NCBI GenBank assembly: GCA_900554085.1
Contig: USGA01000001.1
Location: 1-27,912, forward strand
DNA from: an uncultured Clostridia bacterium
GTDB lineage: Bacteria; Bacillota; Clostridia; Christensenellales; CAG-917
DNA: 27,912 bases
Reading direction: 5' to 3'
Shown: in pieces, positions 15,250-22,756 of the stretch
Layout: each line of letters opens with the position of its first letter
Position numbering within the stretch: the first letter of the stretch is position 1
The notes under the pieces: model-generated
Told to the model about the DNA's origin: nothing
Databases searched by the model: none
The model's input: only the letters and a program-made list of their open reading frames with translations
Position numbers and translations under genes: made by a program

Positions 15250-15726
15250 TCAGTTTTCCGTGCGGGGATACTCGAATCGGGGAGTACTGGTCAGTGATTC
15301 CAGGTAGCGCGCCGTGTAGAATTTCGCCATAGCGAGATTCTGCTCCAGATAATTCCCGCATTCGGCCGCTTTGGCCCCCGGAATTTCGCCCTCGAAGGAC
15401 AGAATAAAAGAACACATATCCTTGATTAGAGGCGCGACTTCCGCGGGAGTGAGCCTGCCGAACATCAGAAGATAACAGCCTGTGCGGCATCCCATCGGCC
15501 CGAAATATACGATTTCGTCCTTGCGGGGGCAGTTGCGCAGATACGTTGCCCCGAGGTGTTCTATCGTGTGCAGAGCCGCCATATCCATAACGGGCTCGCG
15601 GTTGGGCGCCGTGAAGCGGAGGTCGAAAGTGGTGACGGCAACTCCGTCGCGTTCGTCGACGCGGGACAGATACAATCCGCTCAGCAATTCTGTGTGGTTT
15701 ATGGTGAAACTTGCTATCTTTTCCAT
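15250..15726 (-). CDS. luxS: S-ribosylhomocysteine lyase LuxS
   Basis: Cleaves S-ribosylhomocysteine to homocysteine and 4,5-dihydroxy-2,3-pentanedione, the precursor of autoinducer-2, as part of the activated methyl cycle in the cytoplasm. The metal site HTIEHL gives His53 and His57, and ECGNY gives Cys123. The catalytic loop GPMGCRTG contains Cys80. Length (158 aa) is typical. The ATG has GGAGATT directly upstream. It follows the nitroreductase gene after 34 bases, so the two are probably co-transcribed. The gap contains the self-complementary GCGCGTACGCGC, whose role is unclear. Confidence 0.97.
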   Translation of the reverse strand: MEKIASFTINHTELLSGLYLSRVDERDGVAVTTFDLRFTAPNREPVMDMAALHTIEHLGATYLRNCPRKDEIVYFGPMGCRTGCYLLMFGRLTPAEVAPLIKDMCSFILSFEGEIPGAKAAECGNYLEQNLAMAKFYTARYLESLTSTPRFEYPRTEN

Positions 15727-15760
15727 AATCTCCGTGTCGGTGCGCGTACGCGCTTTTACA

Positions 15761-16426
15761 TTATATCCACCTGAAGTTCTCTTTGCCCGCGCCCAGTTCG
15801 AAATGATATTTTGCGATTCCCAGGTCCACTTTGGTGAAGAACCCGGTGCCCGCTTTGGCTTCCACGGTATCGCCGCGTTGTATGAAAAAGAATTTTTGCT
15901 GGTTGAGAGCGGTGGGGGCGTTGAGTGCCGCGTCCACTCCTTTCACGAACCAGTCCGCCGCTTCGCCTTCTGCCGCGCTGACCTGACCGACCGTCTTCGT
16001 CCTGCGGGGCAGACCTTGAGTCTTGCCGTAGCCTACGGCAATCACCAGCACGAGTTTCTCGCCCTTGTCGACGGTGTATGCTCCCTGAATCCTGGAGTAG
16101 GTGAGCCCTACCCAACAGGAATTCAGCCCGAGAGTCTGTGCGAGAAGCACCAGTTTTTCGCCGTAGTAACCGCACCGCTCGCTGAGGTCGGGGGATTTCT
16201 TTCCTATGAGTGCGATATAGTTCGACACTCCCGAGAATTTGCCGTAGTGCGCCATAAAACCGTCGAAAGCCCTGGGCTCGTCAGTGACCAACTGAATATG
16301 CAGTTCGCCCTGGCGGTTACACTCATCAACCGCTTGTCGGAGGGTGTTGACGACGTCTTCGGGAATGGGTTTGTCGAGGTATTCTCTCACGCAGTGCCTG
16401 ACGAGCATTGCCTCCTTAAGCGTCAT
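15761..16426 (-). CDS. Nitroreductase-family FMN oxidoreductase
   Basis: A 221-aa member of the nitroreductase superfamily, expected to be an FMN-dependent NAD(P)H oxidoreductase. The opening segment MLVRHCVREYLDKPIPEDVV matches the family's N-terminal RRSVRxF-type motif. The middle contains YYGEKLVLLAQTLGLNSCWVG, the typical GlxxCW helix and strand, then VLVIAVGYGK. The start at 16426 is chosen because GGAGA lies about nine bases upstream and the conserved domain begins there; the frame stays open upstream to 16627 without similarity. The electron acceptor is unknown. It has a strong promoter with an inverted repeat in its spacer, which suggests repression, perhaps by a redox regulator (inference). 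Confidence 0.87.
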   Translation of the reverse strand: MTLKEAMLVRHCVREYLDKPIPEDVVNTLRQAVDECNRQGELHIQLVTDEPRAFDGFMAHYGKFSGVSNYIALIGKKSPDLSERCGYYGEKLVLLAQTLGLNSCWVGLTYSRIQGAYTVDKGEKLVLVIAVGYGKTQGLPRRTKTVGQVSAAEGEAADWFVKGVDAALNAPTALNQQKFFFIQRGDTVEAKAGTGFFTKVDLGIAKYHFELGAGKENFRWI

Positions 16427-16499
16427 ATTGCGGTCTCCTTTCCGATAACTCCGAGGTGCGGATATATCCGATTTCTCGGGTTTACAGTCCGTTTTTTTC

Positions 16500-16528
16500 A
16501 TTATAACCCGTGTCGGGTGTAAAAACAA
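16500..16528 (-). promoter_or_regulatory. Promoter of the nitroreductase-luxS unit with operator-like inverted repeat
   Basis: On the minus strand, TTGTTT, exactly 17 bases, TATAAT. The spacer contains the inverted repeat ACCCG-TGT-CGGGT (16506-16518), flush against the -10 box, a classic position for a repressor site. Confidence 0.7.
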
Positions 16529-16652
16529 GGGAGAGCGGTTCATTTTGTCCGTTCGGCTCTCCAAGACGAATAACGGGGATTTTCCATACTGCGTGTCGGT
16601 GACTTGTGCAATCATTGCCATTTGCATCGGCGGTTTCGGCCGATTGCCAATA

Positions 16653-16681
16653 TTGAAACATTGTGAAAAGTCTGTTATAAT
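16653..16681 (+). promoter_or_regulatory. Predicted cas operon promoter
   Basis: TTGAAA, exactly 17 bases, TATAAT. Transcription would begin near 16688, giving a 5' leader of about 150 bases that runs antisense through the whole tracrRNA gene before cas9. Its -10 box coincides with the 3' end of the tracrRNA. Confidence 0.65.
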
Positions 16682-16800
16682 TAAACAAACCCGCTTGCGC
16701 AGGTTTGTAACACACAGCGTGTGATGCCGAAAAATCGGTGGTTTGAAAAAAGCTTATTTGAACTAATGGTGTAATCCCAAACGGTAGCCAACGTTTGAGT
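16678..16800 (-). ncRNA. tracrRNA of the type II-A CRISPR system
   Basis: A minus-strand RNA of about 123 bases lying between luxS/nitroreductase and cas9. The anti-repeat is at 16757-16792. On the plus strand this 36-base stretch copies the CRISPR repeat, including an almost identical core from TGGTGTAATCC to AAACGGTAG (one C/T change, a G:U pair in RNA). Pairing with crRNA gives a lower stem (repeat GTTTGA), a small bulge, and a long upper stem, as in Cas9 guides. Downstream are three hairpins: CCGA-TTTT-TCGG (16727-16738), CACAC-GCT-GTGTG (16711-16723) and a terminator CAAACCTGC-GCAA-GCGGGTTTG (16686-16707, one G:U) followed by TTTAATTAT. The start is set by the promoter at 16807-16835; both ends are estimates. 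Confidence 0.92.
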
Positions 16801-16806
16801 ACGTTT

Positions 16807-16835
16807 ATTATAAAACACGCAAAGGGGAATGTCAA
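16807..16835 (-). promoter_or_regulatory. Consensus promoter of tracrRNA
   Basis: On the minus strand, TTGACA, exactly 17 bases, TATAAT: a perfect sigma-A promoter, predicted to start transcription at about 16800. Its -35 box lies four bases before the cas9 ATG and overlaps the cas9 ribosome-binding region on the other strand. Confidence 0.93.
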
Positions 16836-16838
16836 GAT

Positions 16839-19800
16839 ATGCAAAAGTACTACATCGGATTAGACATCGGAACGGACTCTGTCGGTTGGGCTGTAACAGA
16901 CGGTGACTATAATCTTTTGAAAGCGCGCGGACACGATATGTGGGGCAGTTACCTGTTTGATGAGGCCGATTCCGCCGAAGCGCGCAGGCAATACAGAACG
17001 GCTCGCCGCAGGCAAGCAAGAGCGAGACATCGAATAGTGTTATTACAAAGTCTTTTTGCCGAGGAAATGAGCAAAGTCGACGAGCACTTCTTTTTGCGAT
17101 TGAACAACAGTCCCTTGTTTATGGAAGACAAGGATGCAAAATTGCGCTCTGCAAATGTATTGTTTGACGATAAAACATACAAAGACAAACATTATTTTGC
17201 TCAATATCCGACCGTCTACCACTTGCGCGGAGAACTTGTGAAAAATGCGCCGGACGATTTGCGCAAACTGTACATTGCCATTCATCACATAATCAAGAAC
17301 AGAGGACATTTCCTGTTCGAGGCGCAGACTTTCAATATCAACGACGAAGAAACGGTACGCGAAATTTTTTATCGTATCAATGCGTTTTTGGCCGAAAGGG
17401 GTATGGCGGAGCTGGAGCTTTTCGCGCTGGACGACGCTCTGGGGGTTATGCGCGATAAAACGCTCAACAAACGCGACAAATGCAAAAAACTTAACGAAAT
17501 TTTTGTTGTAGGGAAGAACAAACAGCAACAGGCAATGGTAAAGGCGTTTGCAGGTGCAAGCGTAAAATTGAAAGAACTGTACGACAGAGAAGAAGGACTT
17601 GACGATATAAAGGCGTTTTCTTTTGATAAGGCAACATTCGAAGAAAGCGATTTGCCTGCGATAGAAACGGCACTCGGAGAAGACGATGCCGTATTGGTAC
17701 ATTATCTGAAAGCGGCGTATGACTGGTCTGTTTTGTGCGGAATAATGAATAACCGCGAGTACATTTCTCTGGCAAAGGTCGATATATACGAAAAACACAA
17801 GTCGGACCTGGCTCGGTTGAAAAAATATGTTCGCGAAAACTGCGGGAAAGATAAGTACAGGCTGGTCTTCCGACACATCGATAAGGTCAACAATTATGCA
17901 GCCTATATCGGAATGGACAAGCAAAAGGGCTATTCCAAATGCAGTAAGGAAGAGTTTTACGCATTCCTGAAAAAAGAAATCAAAATATTTGATGAAGATA
18001 TTCTCCGAGACGTAGACAACGGGGATTTTTTGCCCAAACAGGTTTCCAACGCAAACGGAGTTATACCTTATCAACTCAATCTGCAGGAACTCGATGCCAT
18101 ACTTGAAAATGCAAAAAAGAGTTTCCCGTTCCTTGTGAAAGAAGAAAACGGAACAAGCGTTGCGGACAAAATAAGAATGTTAATGACATTCCGCATACTT
18201 TATTATGTCGGACCGCTCAACAATGACGGCAGTCATATTGCTTGGGCAGTGCGCAAAGAAGGTGCGGAGCGGGTAAGCGTTACTCCGTGGAATTTTGACG
18301 AAGTAATCGACAAAGACGCGTCGGAACAGGAATTCATACGCAGAATGACCAACAAATGCACATATCTTGTCGGCGAAGATGTACTGCCCGCGTGTTCTCT
18401 GTTGTACAGCGAATTTACATTTCTCAACGAACTCAACAATTTGAGAATAAACGGCGAAAAGGATGCCGAAGCAAAGGCGCTGATTTACGAGTACGCCAAA
18501 ACGCACAAAAGAATAACGCTGAAGAACATAGTTTCCTTGCTTGTAAGGCACGGCAAATTACCCGTCGGGAGCAAGGCGGAAGAAGTGTTAAGCGGCACGG
18601 ACGGCGATTTCAAAACATCGCTTGCGCCGTGGGTGGATTTGCAATTTTTGGGCGACAGACTATATACTCATCGTGAAATGTGCGAAGAAATTATCCTTTG
18701 GATAACGCTCATTTCCGACAAAAACAGGCTGGAAAAACGTATACGCGGCAAGTACGGAAAAATACTTGACGAAACGGAAATCAAACGGTTGAAAAATCTC
18801 AATTACACTCAATGGGGGCGGCTTTCGGAAAAACTGCTCAACGGTATTACCAGCCCCAAATGTGCGGACGAGAACGGCGAACTGTTGACGGTCATTGACG
18901 CTATGCGCGCGACGGGCGAGAACTTTATGCAGTTGATGTCCGGCAAATACGGTTTCCAAAAGGCAGTGGACGACTATAACGCAGAGAATACCCCCGGCGG
19001 GAAAGTTACGTATTCCACGGTGAAAGAACTGTACTGTTCACCGTCCGTAAAGCGCGCAATCTGGCGCAGCATCGAACTTGTGCGCGAGATTATGAGCATA
19101 TACAAATGCGCACCGCACAAAATTTTCGTGGAAACCACGCGAGAGAAAAACGACGATTCCCGAAAAGGCAAAAGAACGGTTTCGCGCAAACAGCAGTTGC
19201 TTGATTTGTACAAGAACATAAAAGACGAAGAGCGGAATTGGATTGGCGAAATAGAATCCACACCCGATACGAAGTTCAACAGCGACAAACTGGTGATGTA
19301 TTATCAGCAGTTGGGCAGAAGTATGTATTCGGGCAAGCCGATTTCGTTGAGAGATGTGTTCAACACCAATGTATGTGACATAGAGCACATCTATCCGCGC
19401 TCCAAAATCAAGGACGACAGCCTGGACAACAGAGTGTTGGTGTTGAGGACCGAAAATACTGAAAAGAGCGACAATTATCCAATAAGTGCGGAAATTCGTA
19501 CGAAGATGACGCCTTTTTGGACGGAGTTAAAAGCGCAAGGTCTTATCGGCGACAAAAAATATGCAAGACTCGTGCGCAACACACCATTGACGCAAGAAGA
19601 ACTTACGGACTTTATCAATCGACAGCTCGTATCGACTCGTCAAAGCACAAAAGCGGTAATAGAACTTTTGAAAAAGATGTTGCCCGACACGGAAATAGTA
19701 TATGCAAAAGCGGGCAATGCAAACGATTTCAAGGAAAAGAACGACATTGTCAAAGTCCGCGAACTCAACGACCTGCACCACGCAAAGGACGCCTATATCA

Positions 19801-20831
19801 ATATAGTCGTCGGCAATGTATATAACACGAAGTTCAATCACAATGCCGCAGTGTATTTCAAACAAAACGGACTCGATTCGTACAACCTTAGAAATTTGTT
19901 TGCCTACGATATAAAAGGCGCGTGGAAAGTGTCCGACAAACCCAGAATTTTGCAAACGGTGTCGAAAAACACTTGCAGAATTGTCCGTATGACCGAGCGC
20001 GGCAAAGGGAAATTGTTCGATGCCACTATAAAAACCGCAGGCACAAACGACAAACTTATTCCTTTGAAGGCAAGCGGGGCAATTTCCGACACGGCAAAAT
20101 ACGGCGGTTACGATTCTGCCGCCACGGCATATTTTATGCTTGTCAATAGCAAAGACAAAAAGGGACAGCCGCAGTTATCGTTGGAAGCATATCCGCTGAT
20201 GTGGGAAAAGCGTTTTCCGAATAGTCTCGAAGCAAAGATACAGTTCTGTAATGAAAGCGCAGGGCTTGTCGAGCCGGAAATCCTGATTGAAGAAATAAAA
20301 CTCAATACACTTATATGTATCGACGGCTCCTATGCCTATCTGCGCGGCAAAACGGGCAACCAAATCGTTCTTTGCAATGCGAATCAGCTTTATCTGGATG
20401 ACGTGAACATCCGCAGGTTGAAAACCGTTTCCAAATATATGGCAGAACGCAAGAAACTGAATAAACCCGACTTGCTTGCGGGAAGGGATGTTTCTGCCGA
20501 AAGCAATCTGATTTTATATGATGCATTGCTTGAAAAACTGAATTCACCCATTTATTCGGGGCTTGCTCTCCAGAAACAACATCCGTTCTTGACTGAAAAG
20601 AGAGAGGCATTTGCGGCGCTTTCTGTCGAACAGCAGTGCAGGGTGTTGTTTGAAGTATTGCATCTTATGCAATGCAACAGCATACCGTCAGACTTTTCTC
20701 TGTTAGAGGGCGTATCAAACGCAGGAAAAAACTTAACAAATAAATTTGTTAAAGATAAAAAAATCAAGATAATTTTGCAATCGCCGACAGGCTATTATCG
20801 CAAAATAATCGATTTTGAGCAGTTCCGATGA
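16839..20831 (+). CDS. cas9: CRISPR-associated endonuclease Cas9 (type II-A)
   Basis: RNA-guided double-strand DNA nuclease of 1330 aa that works with crRNA and tracrRNA. RuvC-I is at the N-terminus (YIGLDIGTDSVGWAV, Asp9), followed by the Arg-rich bridge helix (about 45-75, EARRQYRTARRRQARARHR) and the helical recognition lobe. RuvC-II is at FVETTRE (Glu765). HNH is at CDIEHIYPRSKIKDDSLDN with His850; Asn873 matches SpCas9 Asn863. RuvC-III is at LHHAKDAY (His981, Asp984). The PAM-interacting domain is C-terminal (about 1060-1330). All nuclease residues are present, but the position matching SpCas9 Asp839 is Glu849. The ATG at 16839 follows AAAGGGG by 11 bases, a rather long spacing. The stop overlaps the cas1 start. 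The PAM cannot be read from sequence. Confidence 0.98.
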   Translation: MQKYYIGLDIGTDSVGWAVTDGDYNLLKARGHDMWGSYLFDEADSAEARRQYRTARRRQARARHRIVLLQSLFAEEMSKVDEHFFLRLNNSPLFMEDKDAKLRSANVLFDDKTYKDKHYFAQYPTVYHLRGELVKNAPDDLRKLYIAIHHIIKNRGHFLFEAQTFNINDEETVREIFYRINAFLAERGMAELELFALDDALGVMRDKTLNKRDKCKKLNEIFVVGKNKQQQAMVKAFAGASVKLKELYDREEGLDDIKAFSFDKATFEESDLPAIETALGEDDAVLVHYLKAAYDWSVLCGIMNNREYISLAKVDIYEKHKSDLARLKKYVRENCGKDKYRLVFRHIDKVNNYAAYIGMDKQKGYSKCSKEEFYAFLKKEIKIFDEDILRDVDNGDFLPKQVSNANGVIPYQLNLQELDAILENAKKSFPFLVKEENGTSVADKIRMLMTFRILYYVGPLNNDGSHIAWAVRKEGAERVSVTPWNFDEVIDKDASEQEFIRRMTNKCTYLVGEDVLPACSLLYSEFTFLNELNNLRINGEKDAEAKALIYEYAKTHKRITLKNIVSLLVRHGKLPVGSKAEEVLSGTDGDFKTSLAPWVDLQFLGDRLYTHREMCEEIILWITLISDKNRLEKRIRGKYGKILDETEIKRLKNLNYTQWGRLSEKLLNGITSPKCADENGELLTVIDAMRATGENFMQLMSGKYGFQKAVDDYNAENTPGGKVTYSTVKELYCSPSVKRAIWRSIELVREIMSIYKCAPHKIFVETTREKNDDSRKGKRTVSRKQQLLDLYKNIKDEERNWIGEIESTPDTKFNSDKLVMYYQQLGRSMYSGKPISLRDVFNTNVCDIEHIYPRSKIKDDSLDNRVLVLRTENTEKSDNYPISAEIRTKMTPFWTELKAQGLIGDKKYARLVRNTPLTQEELTDFINRQLVSTRQSTKAVIELLKKMLPDTEIVYAKAGNANDFKEKNDIVKVRELNDLHHAKDAYINIVVGNVYNTKFNHNAAVYFKQNGLDSYNLRNLFAYDIKGAWKVSDKPRILQTVSKNTCRIVRMTERGKGKLFDATIKTAGTNDKLIPLKASGAISDTAKYGGYDSAATAYFMLVNSKDKKGQPQLSLEAYPLMWEKRFPNSLEAKIQFCNESAGLVEPEILIEEIKLNTLICIDGSYAYLRGKTGNQIVLCNANQLYLDDVNIRRLKTVSKYMAERKKLNKPDLLAGRDVSAESNLILYDALLEKLNSPIYSGLALQKQHPFLTEKREAFAALSVEQQCRVLFEVLHLMQCNSIPSDFSLLEGVSNAGKNLTNKFVKDKKIKIILQSPTGYYRKIIDFEQFR

Positions 20832-21691
20832 GCTGGCGTGTTGTAGTGGTCTCGCGCCGATGCAAGCTGGAATACAAATTGGGATATCTGGTATGCAGAG
20901 GTGAAGAGACGAAAAAGGTGCACATATCCGAGATATCGTCGTTGATTATTGAGTCAACGGCGGTATCTTTGACTGCATCGTTGCTATGCGAACTTGTCAA
21001 ACGAAAAATCAATGTAGTTTTCTGCGACGAGAAACATAATCCGCAATCACAGCTAATCGCATTATACGGGAGACACGACGCAAGCGGAGTGCTGCAAACT
21101 CAACTTGCTTGGCGAGAAGAAACAAAACGAGATGTCTGGACGGAAATAGTACGACTCAAAATATTGCATCAATACAAGTTTTTACAAGATTTAGGGCTCC
21201 CGCAGGCTGATTTGCTGAAACAGTACACGGAAGAAATAAGTGCAGGAGATACTACCAATCGTGAAGGACATTCGGCAAAAGTATATTTTAACGCCCTTTT
21301 CGGAATGTCTTTCAAACGGTGCGACAAAACGTTTGTAAACAGTGCATTGAATTACGGTTATGCAGTTATGCTGTCGGCATTCAACAGAGAACTCACTGCG
21401 TGCGGATACAATACGCAGCTTGGATTAAATCACAGGAACGAGTTCAACCATTTTAATTTGTCTTGTGATTTTATAGAACCTTTCAGAGTCATTGTCGACA
21501 GATATGTGTTTGCGTGCGGGGAGGAAATGACGCCCGACTATAAGCACGAATTGTGCAACATTCTCAACTTGACGGTCAAATGCAACGGAGAAAATTGCAG
21601 TGTGTCAAATGCAATATCGGCATACTGCAGGAGCGTGTTGTCCGCCTTGCAGACGGGAGATGTTTCACAAATAAGGTGCTATGAGTTATAG
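20828..21691 (+). CDS. cas1: CRISPR-associated Cas1 integrase (type II)
   Basis: Metal-dependent integrase that, with Cas2, inserts new spacers at the leader end of the array. At 287 aa it is normal for type II. The catalytic metal ligands fit Glu146 (TNREGHSAKVYF), His202 (GLNHRNEF) and Asp214 (NLSCDFIEPFRVIVDR). The N-terminal beta domain covers about residues 1-75. The ATG lies inside the last codons of cas9 (4-base overlap), so translation is coupled. It sits in the order cas9-cas1-cas2-csn2, which defines subtype II-A. Confidence 0.97.
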   Translation: MSWRVVVVSRRCKLEYKLGYLVCRGEETKKVHISEISSLIIESTAVSLTASLLCELVKRKINVVFCDEKHNPQSQLIALYGRHDASGVLQTQLAWREETKRDVWTEIVRLKILHQYKFLQDLGLPQADLLKQYTEEISAGDTTNREGHSAKVYFNALFGMSFKRCDKTFVNSALNYGYAVMLSAFNRELTACGYNTQLGLNHRNEFNHFNLSCDFIEPFRVIVDRYVFACGEEMTPDYKHELCNILNLTVKCNGENCSVSNAISAYCRSVLSALQTGDVSQIRCYEL

Positions 21692-22001
21692 ATATATGAG
21701 AGTAATTGTGTTCTTCGACTTGCCGGTTGAAACGACGGCACAGATGAGAGAATATCGGGATTTCAGACGGTTTTTAATAAAAAGTGGTTTCGTTATGATG
21801 CAGGAATCCGTTTACAGCAAAATAGTTTTGAACGCCACTACTGCATCTTCGGTTATGGAAAGCGTCCGTAAACATAAGACTTCAGGGGGCCTCATACAGA
21901 TGTTGACCGTTACGGAAAAACAATTTGAAAAGATAGAAATAATCGTGGGCGAAAGTCAAAAGACCGTTATCGATTCTGATGAAAAATTGGTAGTATTATG
22001 A
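21681..22001 (+). CDS. cas2: CRISPR-associated Cas2 (type II)
   Basis: A 106-aa structural partner of Cas1 in spacer acquisition. The ferredoxin-like fold opens with MRVIVFFDLPVET, whose Asp is the conserved family residue. The segment FLIKSGFVMMQESVYSKIV follows. It overlaps the end of cas1 by 11 bases. Translation could begin at 21681 or at the ATG at 21696 (MRVIVFFDLP), which fits the family start equally well; no separate ribosome binding site decides it. It ends in a 4-base overlap with csn2. Confidence 0.95.
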   Translation: MSYRYMRVIVFFDLPVETTAQMREYRDFRRFLIKSGFVMMQESVYSKIVLNATTASSVMESVRKHKTSGGLIQMLTVTEKQFEKIEIIVGESQKTVIDSDEKLVVL

Positions 22002-22666
22002 AACTTTCACACTATGATTTTGAAACAGAATTTACGCTTTCATCGGACAAAGTCAATGTGTTGGTGATTGAAGACGAGGAGAAGTTTTACAGTTATTGCT
22101 CCGAATTGAAATCCCAAATCAGTTTGGGAGAAGGCGGATTTTGTCTATTTGAAGACGAAAAATCATTGTCCTTTGCAAAATGCGCATACGTTATAGATAA
22201 CTATTTTGATGGGCATCTTAACGACAAAAAGACCGTCGGGAAATTGCATCAGACGCTCCAAGAAGAAATTGAAACGAATTTTCCCGATGATTGTTTTGCG
22301 CTGAAACAATCTTTTCAAATTGTATTTGATAAATTGGATGTCATCGCGGATTGTCCAATCGAGTATAACGATGACGAGTTGATAGGCAAATTGTTAAAAT
22401 GTTTTGATGTCAAATTGACGGAGAATAGTGATTTGCTTGAATTCTTGCTTGCAAGAATAAAAACCCAGGTAACATTTTTTAATGTAAAATGCGTGTTTTT
22501 TATCAATCTGAAGACGATTTTGAGTTCTAAACAGTTGTCCGAACTATATCACGAATTGCAATTGGAAGAAGTCAGCGCATTTCTATTGGAAAATACACTC
22601 AAAGAGAAATTGAATGGAGAATATGTAGTAGTGCTTGATAGGGATTTGTGTGAATTTGTTGTATAA
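21998..22666 (+). CDS. csn2: CRISPR-associated Csn2 (subtype II-A adaptation protein)
   Basis: Csn2 forms a tetrameric ring on DNA ends and is needed for spacer acquisition in II-A systems. The 222-aa protein matches the family in length (about 220), in overall pattern (N-terminal MKLSHYDFETEFTL, a long helical middle, then VKCVFFINLKTILSS) and in the C-terminal VVVLDRDLCEFVV, close to the usual DxDLCE-type ending. The sequence is divergent, so the call relies partly on its place directly after cas2 and before the array. The start overlaps the cas2 stop (ATGA). Confidence 0.92.
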   Translation: MKLSHYDFETEFTLSSDKVNVLVIEDEEKFYSYCSELKSQISLGEGGFCLFEDEKSLSFAKCAYVIDNYFDGHLNDKKTVGKLHQTLQEEIETNFPDDCFALKQSFQIVFDKLDVIADCPIEYNDDELIGKLLKCFDVKLTENSDLLEFLLARIKTQVTFFNVKCVFFINLKTILSSKQLSELYHELQLEEVSAFLLENTLKEKLNGEYVVVLDRDLCEFVV

Positions 22667-22756
22667 CACAAAAAATGCGCTATAATTATTTTGGATACAT
22701 CGTAAATACCGTTGACGGATTGCTGCTAATGGTGGGCAAAAATTCTCAAATTTGAG
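22659..22756 (+). promoter_or_regulatory. CRISPR leader with promoter and integration anchor
   Basis: A 90-base leader follows csn2. TTGTAT, 16 bases, TATAAT (22659-22686) is the likely pre-crRNA promoter, starting about 64 bases before the first repeat. The leader ends in ATTTGAG (22750-22756) flush with repeat 1, identical to the leader-anchoring sequence of type II-A loci that directs Cas1-Cas2 integration. That sequence is also the right half of a perfect 12-bp palindrome, CTCAAATTTGAG (22745-22756). Confidence 0.8.
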
